A stretch of DNA of 64,000 nt, taken from Branchiostoma floridae. Taxonomy: Eukaryota > Chordata > Leptocardii > Amphioxiformes > Branchiostomatidae. The notes beneath the pieces are model-generated. The model was not told where the DNA came from. It was given only the letters and a program-made list of their open reading frames with translations, and did not search any database. The position numbers and the translations under genes were made by a program. Below, piece by piece: positions 11,665-23,700 of the stretch; the stretch's first letter is position 1, and every line of letters begins with the position of its first letter. The stretch covers positions 15,580,956-15,644,955 of the forward strand of contig NC_049982.1 in the NCBI RefSeq assembly GCF_000003815.2, read 5' to 3'.

Positions 11665-14600
11665 ATGCGCTCAATCGGTGTAGGGGGAGCTTGGACGCTC
11701 CAAATCGCAGCCGCAGTGGCCGGTACAGCGGCCTTGGTCAAGTGTGTGACCTACCTGCTCCGGAGAAGAGTGGAGCGGATCTGGAACGAGAAGCTGAAGG
11801 TGGAAGACAGTAAGTACAAGATTTTCGTCATACACAGGCATACACTGATACAAACAAAGGCGTGTTGTAACGCTAGAACGGTTATTCTACATCTGCAGTG
11901 TACGGCAAGTGATGGATAGTTTGACTGAGAGTGAGACACATAATTTGTATGCACCTGTGTATCAATTATTTATGCACCTGCTCAGGAACAACCCATTGTG
12001 GTTGTGATGAAATGTAGACCAGTACCTACAATAGGGTGTCACTCAGAAACTGTAAATGTCAACTCTCAGAGACATCCACCAGGTTCCCTATGACTGTCAC
12101 ATTATACAGGAGCCCAATTCACCATTTGGGCCTTGAAAGTCGTATTTTTTCAAATTCAGTTTTCAAGTCATTTGAATACACAGTAACTTAGCAAGTTTTA
12201 ACAACAATATTCTATTGCATATCAACCTTCATTGAGCAAAGATGTAACATCCTTGGGTGGTGAGAACTTATTGAAAATCTGAGGGCTGCCCATGCCACTG
12301 GGGCAGCCATTATTTCAAATTTTCCCGAATCCCGAATGCTTCCGGTCAGTTATTGGGGAACGGGTTTTCTGCGCGTGGAGAATATGCGCGTGCGCGTGAA
12401 AAATTTGCGCGTGAAAAATAAAGTTCCTGAAATATGTCAGAAAATGTGCAGCAAGGAATTCTAAGGCAGAAAAATTTGAACCTATGATATAATTTCCCAT
12501 CTGTTACCTGAATTTTGGGTTTGAAAAAACCCTAATTTTTAGATCCCTTGGGAATAGGTTAATTTGCATATTTTGAACATTTCAAAATCACCTAAATTTG
12601 ACAGAAATACATGGAAAAATTACTCATATGAGGTTTTATATTGTAAAATGTAACAATTTGAGGCTTTTCTCCATTTTAGAAGCTTCATTTTCTCTTTTTT
12701 GAAGAAGATTGTTTCACGCGCAAATTTCAAACTTTTTTGCGCGTGAAAACTTAACATTTAAAAATCACTTTAAAATCACTCAGATCGAGATTTTGTACTC
12801 AGTAATGCAACAACATGATACTTAATTCCATTTTGTGCCATCTTGTTTGAGCTTTTAAGTATAAAACTGCAGAAACTTTTTTTAATCCCTTGGGAATAAG
12901 CTAATTTGCATATTGTCACTCGCAAATTTTTCACGCGCAACTTTTCACGCGCAACTTTTTCACGCGCACAAAACCCCATCCCAGTTATTGTCACTTGATG
13001 AAATCAGGTTTTGATTTGCGAATGTGAGAATCAGATTCGGTGACCTCGCGCGTTCAAAAATTACAGACGGGAAACCGTTAGTGGCTCAATCCTGTGCTGA
13101 CATATTGTGGGGTACAATAAATAAAATCATCCATTTGTGGCATATTTGTGTGTTCTTTTTGAATGCTCAAAGTATTAAATAATAATACAAATGTGCTAGT
13201 ATGGTAAAGTAAATATCAATATGTTACTGATTGTCATATCCAGAATATTTCCAGTTTGAATTGCATTGGGTGCCTTCAATCTGTGAATGATGTACTTACA
13301 ACTTAGTACCTTCTCTAGAATAACTGGATACTAGTATCCTAAGTACCTCAGGCATTACATACTGATGTTACAAAAGTGGAACTAATTCACCATTTTTGTA
13401 GTGCCTTTGAGTACCCAGCAGAGTTATGTGAGTCGACATTGCTCCAGACATGCTCCCTCTTTGCTCTTGTACTCCAGAACACACTATATTATATGCACTG
13501 ACAGCCATCTCTGTAAAACCCTTTATTATATGTAGAGATTCGGCTAGAAGACCTTGGAATTCTAGCACGATCGCCCAGCGCCAACCTGCGACGTGCCGCT
13601 GAACAAGTGCTACTGGACAAGATTACGCAAGGTACATCCACATGAACTTGACTATATAACTTATAGTTAAGCAAGATACCACTCAATATCTGATGATACA
13701 ACTTACAAGTGAGGGGATGTTGAAAAGCAATGAATTTGCTTTTAGTAGGATAGATACATGCATTTCTTAAATAGCTATCTTGCAAATACATGTCATGTGA
13801 TTGTTAGTGTAGTATTGTAATCATCTTTAGATTAGAATTAGAATAAGATTAATTTTTTAACATATTAAGTCATTTCATACATGTATAATAAAAGTTTGTC
13901 ATGAAATGTATTTCTTTTCATGGTTTGAATCCATGCATCATACTATAACTATACTNNNNNNNNNNNNNNNNNNNNNNNNNNNNNNNNNNNNNNNNNNNNN
14001 NNNNNNNNNNNNNNNNNNNNNNNNNNNNNNNNNNNNNNNNNNNNNNNNNNNNNNNAACACTAGATGCATTTAGTCATTAAACTATCTAGATATTGTATCT
14101 GTCTTTTAACACTTTCCTTATATGCCCTTTTCAGCTAACCATTTTACGTATGTGCTAAGAAGATGCCAGCACAAGGACATAAAGGAAAGTTTCAAGGCTT
14201 GTACAGTACTATGTGTTGTACTAAAAAGCAGTAAGTGGTTTACATTTTTACATTGTTCCTTTTTTAGATACATTTTCATACACTAACTCATTCTTTGTTA
14301 ACTTTAAGTTTAATAGTGTTGTATCTCTAGTGCAAGAGTGATGAATTGAACATATAAAAATACATGAAGTCATTACTAGTGACCTGTTTTTGAGTACTTT
14401 TGGATTTTGTACATTGTTGTGGATGGGTAAAATGTCCTGTATAAATGTCAAAAAACTCTAAACATTCTTCTTAAAAAATCTCAGTGGTCATTCCTTGCGC
14501 TACAGTACTTTACATGTATGTGAAGCAGTGTTTAAAAAATATTCCCAACTTTAAACAAATTTTCCAGTGGATATTGCCCCCAAGTACCATGTGCAGATCC

Positions 14601-14741
14601 TACAGACACTGGCGTACTGTTTCCTGAAGTCCAGCAGTGGCCACAGGGGAGGAGTTGCCATGGATACAGATGGTTCCTCTGTCCATACTAGGATACAGAG
14701 GATGACTGCGGGAGCCATGTTTGAGCTCATCGCAGACAGTG
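11665..14741 (+). CDS. Exons 1-4: membrane anchor and first helical repeats
   Basis: Exons: 11665-11809, 13536-13631, 14135-14230, 14568-14741. The start ATG at 11665 is the first in frame after a stop; it gives MRSIGVGGAWTLQIAAAVAG, a hydrophobic segment at about residues 10-32, followed by YLLRRRVERIWNEK, a basic stop-transfer. Exon 2 continues as LEDLGILARSPSANLRRAAE, matching the pattern of a short armadillo helix pair. All junctions are GT-AG with matching phase (the codon AAG is split between exons 1 and 2). A gap of 100 N lies in intron 2. Confidence 0.75.
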
Positions 14742-17700
14742 GTTAGTACATCTGGGACTACTGCTTTAGTATGGTTATATTGTATGATCGTAGTCTCCAA
14801 AGTCTCCAAAGAATATTGACTTTTTGTGGAAATAGGTTATGACCATTCTTTCCACTGTTCACCCCTTACAAGTTGAACACTAATCTGGTACCACTCTATC
14901 AATACTGGACAGTACTGGCAGTAAACCAAATGTTTGTCAAAGCATCTCTTCATGGTGCTACAGTGGATGATCAATACGTTCTGGACCTCACAGAACTATA
15001 TAATATGAAGTCTTCTATCAATTTCCTGCAAATTTCAAATCATTGCTGTGATAACTTTGTATTCGATATACTTTTATTTGAAAATCAGTTGATAAGTAGT
15101 GAGAAAAACATGGATGAATTAAATTTTGTCAAAATAGATATGGGTGAACTGTGGTCAGAGCGGGACATGAAGACATTGTCAAAATGTGTAATGAAGATCC
15201 CCATTATTGTATTCAAACTAGAAAAATATGGATATGATCTGAGTTCTGACTTTCATCACCCGCTCACCACAGGTCACAGCTTGCCCATGTTTTTTCCTTC
15301 TCTCCCCTACCATTATTGGGTGTTGTCCACAAAGTAGTGATCACAATGATTTAATTTTTGGGAGAGATCCATTCATGCAAGGCTTTATAATTTTATAGTT
15401 ATAGCTCATGGCCCAAAGTTTGAGTTGTGTACCTTCAATTTTCCTCTTGCATTGGTAAGGCTGCAGTTTTATTGGACACCTCTTGCACACAACCTTTTGT
15501 ATGAAACCTGCATTGTTATTCTTGTATATGGACACTGGACTATCCTGCTTAATAAAAGGTTATGTTTCCATTTTTCTTATTCCCTTCAATATTTTCATAC
15601 ATTTCCATATATATTTGTTGGGTTGTCTCCATCTCCTTCATGAGATTTTCTGGCTACTGTTTGGAACATGATGATGAAGCAGTGCTCAGTGAATTGTGAT
15701 TGGAGAGGTAGGAATGTGAAGGTCAGCAGGGGTCACCGCCCTTCACCCTGCGAAGATCAGTTAGCCAGAACCCCAAATATTGTGCAGGAGCAGTGATAAC
15801 AATCATAATATAGTTGTATCCTGTAGTCTTCTGATATAGAGATAAGTTACTGTTTATGTATTTACATGTAAACAGATGGTAGATAATAGATGTTATTATT
15901 CAAGGTACTGAGAAACTAGACAGCGTCTGTAAAGCACAAACATATCACATTATGGAGTTGAATCCAATTCCATTTTAGCAGGTGCAGGAACAGTAATTGT
16001 GATGTGCTGCCAAAGTAATGACATGTTGATAACGGCATATGTAGCTAAAATAGAATGATGTGATATAGATGTGTACATTTTTTATATTGAAGCTATAGCA
16101 TATTCTGGTCCTAGGGCTATCAGAGTTTAGTGTTAACCCAGTGTCTTTCTATCTTTGCAGATGAGTACAAGAAGTTTTTGACCCAGTAAGTTTTGCTCAC
16201 ATAGCTTTTTATAATACTAAGACTGAAAGATGAACCAGAAAGGACTGAGGTGGCAAAAATAGAGAAAATTGGCACTATGATTGAATGACATGAGAATGTT
16301 GGCAGAAACTTTGAGAAAGTCCATAACAATAACAAAGTTGCATAACACCTTATGTATGCACCCTGTCCGTCACCTTTTATCCTTTCTGGTTTTTCCCTAC
16401 ATGTATGTGTTTCAGGCAGAAATGTCAGACACAAATGTACCAAAATGCAATGTTTTGTTTGAAACAACATCAAGCACATATGGTATCTGGTAAATATTCC
16501 CAGTTTGCATTAATCTGTTAACTCCGATACTGAAGTATTCTTCTGAAAATCAAAAACTTAAACGTCTAGTAAAAAAAGCTCAGAATAGTCTTTTTGTAAC
16601 TTATAAGTCACCTTACTTAAGATCACCAATGTGCTATATCTTTTACAATTCAAAATGGCATGCAAAAAATTCTTTGTTTAGTCTTGATTTAGGAAGCAAG
16701 TAATACATGTAAGTAAGGAATTGAAAATATGACTTCAGCACATGTGACATGTCTTCTTGATAACAGGGAATGTCCAGGCCTACTCAACAGTATGGTGTAC
16801 ACCCTGGGGTACTCCCAAAGCAGGGATGTTGTCCGCTACTGCCTCTTCTTCTTACACCAGCTGGCACTCAACAGTATGTAATTTTTTTTTTCAAAATTTT
16901 ATTTCAAGGGTCTTTTTAAACCATCTGTGTGTGAATGTTTTGCTTCAGAGTATGCTCAGGACAGTTGCTGCCTAAAAAAAAGTACATTGTACATGGACAT
17001 GTGTCATTCAGACCCCATAGCATGCCTGATGAGTATGACAGAACAACTAATGTTTCTCTTTTCAGCATCACTGCAAATAATGTTGACTAATGAGGGAGCA
17101 GTCAGCACAGTGTCAGAGGTGGTGGTGAAATATCATGTAAGCATTTATCCTTGTTATCCTTCATGTTACTACAATGCATTAATAGATGTATCATATATTT
17201 TTGTGATGGTTTCTGTTTCATGGTTTTATAGATCAAATATTTTGGGGTTTTCTTTTTATTTGTGCTTGAACCCCCAAAAAGTTTACTTAATATTCACACA
17301 CCTGTTAAGATGACATGCCACACTTCTTGAGACTTTACAGGATTCACAAGTCTATGGATATGCTCTGGTATACAATGTCAGTTACAATAGCATCAAGCAC
17401 AAAGAAAACACATCAATTGCAACAGAAGCTTGTGCTAGATGTAAGGGTTGTTTTTACACTTTGAAGTTGGATTGATGCCACTTTTTTTGGCTTTCCAGAA
17501 CTTCAAGAAATAAATCATGTGTGATTATCATAGTATTATTTTCATGGATGCTACCTGTGCCATAGAAATGAAACATTGTCTTATAGTGCTATTTTTCTCC
17601 CAGGGGGACAGTGGTTTACAGACAATCTGTTCCAAATGCTGGTCATTTTNNNNNNNNNNNNNNNNNNNNNNNNNNNNNNNNNNNNNNNNNNNNNNNNNNN

Positions 17701-20700
17701 NNNNNNNNNNNNNNNNNNNNNNNNNNNNNNNNNNNNNNNNNNNNNNNNNGGGAAAGGTGAGTATTGTTCTATGTTTGCTTCCTAACTATTGAGATTTATA
17801 AGTGGTTTACAGGGCTAGAAATACCACATGCATATGCAAGTTTGTGCAAGTAAAATTGGTGTGGTGCAAGTAAGTTTAGACCAAACTTGCACCAGTGCAA
17901 GTTACTTTTGTCCTCTAATACCTGACATTAGAAAAAGCTTACACACACCGAGAATATTGTCTGTCATTGAAAGGTAAAAGAAAATAACACTGAATAAAAA
18001 AAAGCCTAAATTTGTTATTTCTAAATTTGGTTAGACATCCAGGTAAACTATTTTTTTAAACAAATCCATCTCTACAATGCTAATGATTCCTAAGGTGCTG
18101 TCTTACCTTGATTTGCATATGAGTTACATTTGCATACTAAATATGTTCAACTGTTTTTTCCAGTTATATGTATTGTATTGAGTTGTTCTACCACTTCATT
18201 CTGGAGATGCTTAAGACTAGTTACTGTGATGGATGTCACTTGAAGAGTCCAGAAGAAATCTATGGATCTTATCGAGTTGTAGACATTGAATTGTCTTTAA
18301 TTGAGGCTAAATTCACAGTTTTTATGAAACAGTTTATACAATTTCAAACCAAAAATAAAATACGCTACGGAAAAACAAATATCCAAACATGTGGTCTTTA
18401 CTGGTATGTATCCCCATTTACTACTAGTCACGTACATTTGCAAATTTTCAGAAGAGGAGATAAGGGTTTAACAGTTCACTATTTTGGGTTGTGCAAGTAA
18501 GTTTCTTTTGGTGCAAGTTACCTTTGGCTTAACTTGCACAGGTGCAAGTTGACTGAAAAGTGTATTTCGAGCCCTGGTTTATAAACCTAGGGTGTTGCTC
18601 TATGAAACATAGCGATAACAGACTATGGAGTAATACTTTATCGTGCATTCTACTGTCAAACCTGATCATGTACAGCTTAAGTCTGAATTTGTTCTGTAAG
18701 TGTAACCATTTCCATTCCTATACTCAGACAGTATCCAGGTACTGAAGGAGATTGCTCGTCACAACGTGGTCCTGTACGCTGTAGGGTCTGTCAGAGCAGA
18801 AGACCCAGAGCTGGTGTACTGGGCTGTGGCAGTCATCCATGAGTTTGCTATCAATGGTATGTGCTCATGTCACAAGAGTAAACACTTTCTGTAAACTTTT
18901 TCCTGAATATGAAACTACAGTCAAACCTGTCTATAGCGGCCACTCAAGGGACTTGTCAAAATTGGTCACTATAGAGAGGTGGCCGCTATAGAGAAAATGC
19001 TCATTAATTCACCACAAGCAAAAAGTTACTCATGGTTTTAGTAACGATCTTTATTCACATAATCAAGGAGCTTTTATGTGTAGCACTGTACATGTACTGC
19101 AATGATTGTTACACTATATGTATTAAGAAAACAAAAGCTAAATAAAAGTTTTAAATGTTCCACAGTTGATATTGTCTGAAGAGACAGGTATCGTCATATT
19201 TCTATCATTTGTATCCTTTGATACTTTGCCGTCCGTGTGTTCCCTCCCGCGTTCACACGTCAGATTCCACCATTATGCAAATGTATTCCTCACAAGAAAA
19301 GCCTGTCATTTTAGACTTATCTCTTAATAAATTTAAGAATACAATCCACCATAGTCTGAAGTTCCTATAATTTTATCTGTGTAACAATTTAGTTTAGAAT
19401 GTTTTTGTAATGTAAATTAACCTCAGCAATAGTGCATTAGAATGTAACTTTGCCACAATTTATCTCCGTAATAGTGGTGTCGTCTGTTGACCTTATATGA
19501 CCTCGTTTGTCGGCGGTAAGGCAGTTTTGTTTTGAAAATAAAGAGGTTTTAAATCCGGCGTTGTTGACGATACGACTGTTGTATGCCCAAATGCGTGCCG
19601 GACCGTAGATGAGCCAGCCGCCGTGGCCGTAATCAGCAGTGTCTCTGTGTCTGCGGGACCGGAAATCGTGTGGCCGTGGCCNNNNNNNNNNNNNNNNNNN
19701 NNNNNNNNNNNNNNNNNNNNNNNNNNNNNNNNNNNNNNNNNNNNNNNNNNNNNNNNNNNNNNNNNNNNNNNNNNNNNNNNNTCCAAGGGACCGACAAAAA
19801 GTGGCCACTATGGCCAGGTGGCCGGTATGTAAAGGTGGCCGCTAATACAGGTTTGACTGTAAAGACATTTGTCACCAGCAATAAGGCCATGTTGATTTGA
19901 TTACAGAATATGGATGACATCCTATAGGAATCCCAAAGCTGATGCGAGCATGCGAATAAAAAAGAGTTGTATTCATTATAAAATCTAAGTGGTCCGGAAG
20001 GCCAAGGAAGGCTGAACAAATGACAAACACAGAGTATTGAATATAGAACAATAGATTCTTATTTTTTGTTTTCACGGTTTCTTATTTTACATTGGAATTG
20101 ACATTGGCATTAGTGTATGTTTCCCAATATATTTTTCTCTTAATCTACGGCATGTATTTGCTCCTTTTACAGCTGCTTTGTATGATTCAAAGCGTGGTTG
20201 AAAACTTTTTTTTTTCTTGAAACAGATGAAAATTGATGCGCGCGGATGTCATCCATATAATTAAATCAACATGGCTTAAAATGGCAGCCCTCCCTGCGGG
20301 AATGTGTGATAGAATTTCAAGATTCTGACCTGCTTGTTGTATTTTATCAAACCCTTCAAACTGCCACACTTCAAAATTTGACCACTCTATCCCTCGCAGA
20401 ACAGTATCTACCGGTTTTCTTCAGTTCCACCTGTCAATTAGAATTAATGAATAACAAGTACTTATAGTTGAGGATAATTCCACTACACTAGAAAAAAGTC
20501 AATAATGTTCACTTCCTCCAAGGATGTCCAATATAACATCCTTGCTTCCTGTAAATATCTTTTCAAATGTCTCCTACTTGTCAGACCTGTACAAGGAGAC
20601 CATCTGCTCCATCCCTCGGCTGCTGTACTCCCTTCAGAAGGTCCTGGCTGCCAGTGAAGCCAACCTGCAGAGGCTGGTCCTCAGGGTCATCTGTTTCCTC

Positions 20701-23700
20701 TGTCTGCACAATGGTAAGTTTACTCCAACCTTTAGAGTATAATTAATATATTATCAAGTGCTGTAAAGTGTCAGAGATCTGTCAAATGGAAAATAGTGAT
20801 GCACATGACTGTTTTATGAGGCAGGCTTTATAGAACAGCTGAGTGCACTGGCTGTGTGGGTAGATTGATTGCCCTGGCATGCAGTAGGTGGAGGGTTTGA
20901 TCCCCACCTGAGTCATACCAAAGACTTTAAGAATGGTACATGGTAGTGCTTTTTTCTTCTTAGCGCTCAGCAGTTGGGAAAGAGAATGGTAGTTGAACAC
21001 ACAAACCACTACCAGTGGACTAGCCCCCTGCTGTAGTGATTGCACCAATATTGTGTGGCCCAGGGCTACAGAAATGGAGACTCTTGCATCATCTGGTGGA
21101 AGGGCCTTAACTTTTACCTCTTTTATAGAACACTCATTAAACACTTATATCTCTCCACAGATGATTTCAAGAAGAAAGTTTTAAGCAACGGGAACATCAG
21201 TGAGCGTCTGTCTGTGTGCCTGTCCAGTGGAGACAAGGATGTTGTGCACTGGGCCCTGGTACTCACTCATGACCTGGCCATGATTGGTAAGACTGTTCTC
21301 TCATGGTGAACAGCTACATTTTATTTCTGATGGCCATATACCAGAAGTATGATGCCTGACTGATAATCTTCTGAATTATTTTTCTTTTGATAATTCTCTT
21401 TGCTAAACACATATTCAATGTGTTTCAACTTGAAAGATATCCTGTCCGCAAATAAAAGAACATAACAAGGAGTGTTGATAACAACATAATCTATGTGTCC
21501 TTTAGTGAAGGTAACAAACTGGCCAATATTGCTATTGTAGGTAAGTCCGCCGTGGCCCAGCTGGTGGAGAGCAGTCCAGGTCTCCTCAGCAGCCTGAAGC
21601 CGCTGGTGAAACACAAAGACGTGACCATCGTCAGGCTCCTGGCAGAGACCATGGGCTTCTTCTGTTCATGTGGTAAGCTCTGATGCACGAGAAGTATCTG
21701 GTTTTATGTCTGACAGTCAATTTTTAGCAATTTTGATCTTCACAGTGTAAAGTCTCTCCAAATGTTTGCATGGTGGAGTGCAGAGCATTCTCTTCAATCA
21801 AAAGATATGCTCGAGCATGGACATTGCAAGTTGTTGTTTGGAGGTTGTTGCCTCAGAATGGAATTCTCTTGAGTAGGTTATTGAATGAACTTTTTCTATC
21901 TTCTCACACAGAACACCTTCATCTTGAAGTAGTGGAAGCAGGCATCCTGGACACCATCTTGTTGTTCTCCCAGACATCTGACCCTGATCTGACCTTCTGG
22001 GCTGCTGCTTTACTTCTGAACCTGGCCATGACCTCAGGTAACCTATGACACTGCTCTGACACAAAGTTGACATGAGTTATAAGACAAACAACGTTTGACA
22101 TAGGTGCCGAACCTTGTCATGACCTCAAATAACCCATCACGTTGCTCTATGTTGAAGGTCGTGATTTTGTGTCCATTTTGATTGTTTTGGGCTTGTCTTC
22201 ACTGCTTTTTCAACAGATGTGGTGAAGGTTGCCATACTGAAGTCANNNNNNNNNNNNNNNNNNNNNNNNNNNNNNNNNNNNNNNNNNNNNNNNNNNNNNN
22301 NNNNNNNNNNNNNNNNNNNNNNNNNNNNNNNNNNNNNNNNNNNNNNNNNNNNNNNNNNNNNNNNNNNNNNNNNNNNNNNNNNNNNNNNNNNNNNNNNNNN
22401 NNNNNNNNNNNNNNNNNNNNNNNNNNNNNNNNNNNNNNNNNNNNNNNNNNNNNNNNNNNNNNNNNNNNNNNNNNNNNNNNNNNNNNNNNNNNNNNNNNNN
22501 NNNNNNNNNNNNNNNNNNNNNNNNNNNNNNNNNNNNNNNNNNNNNNNNNNNNNNNNNNNNNNNNNNNNNNNNNNNNNNNNNNNNNNNNNNNNNNNNNNNN
22601 NNNNNNNNNNNNNNNNNNNNNNNNNNNNNNNNNNNNNNNNNNNNNNNNNNNNNNNNNNNNNNNNNNNNNNNNNNNNNNNNNNNNNNNNNNNNNNNNNNNN
22701 NNNNNNNNNNNNNNNNNNNNNNNNNNNNNNNNNNNNNNNNNNNNNNNNNNNNNNNNNNNNNNNNNNNNNNNNNNNNNNNNNNNNNNNNNNNNNNNNNNNN
22801 NNNNNNNNNNNNNNNNNNNNNNNNNNNNNNNNNNNNNNNNNNNNNNNNNNNNNNNNNNNNNNNNNNNNNNNNNNNNNNNNNNNNNNNNNNNNNNNNNNNN
22901 NNNNNNNNNNNNNNNNNNNNNNNNNNNNNNNNNNNNNNNNNNNNNNNNNNNNNNNNNNNNNNNNNNNNNNNNNNNNNNNNNNNNNNNNNNNNNNNNNNNN
23001 NNNNNNNNNNNNNNNNNNNNNNNNNNNNNNNNNNNNNNNNNNNNNNNNNNNNNNNNNNNNNNNNNNNNNNNNNNNNNNNNNNNNNNNNNNNNNNNNNAGT
23101 GGAGGGCCTCCCTTATTCTATCCTCCGGCGATGACTCTGAGGTAAAGTGAATTCCCTCTCATCATGTAATGGAAAGGTTGGAAAGTTAGGAAGATGACTC
23201 AATATCCATTTTAAGACAAAATGTGGACGGTATATACCTCCATCAAGGTAGCTGTATGCTAAATGAAGCACTGTTCTGCCTGTTTGTTAAGTTTTCTCTT
23301 TCTTCGTGATTAGGTGACCCATTGAATGTCCAGCTTGCTTGCAACTCAGAAACAACCACCATCAGCATCTACAACAAACCCCACCATGTTTACAGGAAAG
23401 GGGTGAGTCTGTTGATATGTTCTTTGTTAACTACATTACTTGCTGTCCAAATGTAGGCTTGGCTTGTTGATGAAGTTTCAAGTCATGAAACTAAGTACAA
23501 GTGTACTTAAGGCAGCACATGAAGGTATCTGTTTCTAGTACTTATTATGTCATGACACCTACTCTATTTTTATGCTAGATAAACACCTACAAGCTTGGTT
23601 TTGGCAGCTTACTACTATCTTAGAAATGAGTGGGATGACCAAGAATCTAAGTGACAGAATGTAATTTTTTCCTCCAGCTGAATGTATTGGTGTATGACAC

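Noticed and set aside
14873-15337. 154-codon plus-strand frame
   Set aside because: It lies in the intron between phase-consistent exons ending 14741 and starting 16161, and has no recognisable domain or fitting splice sites.
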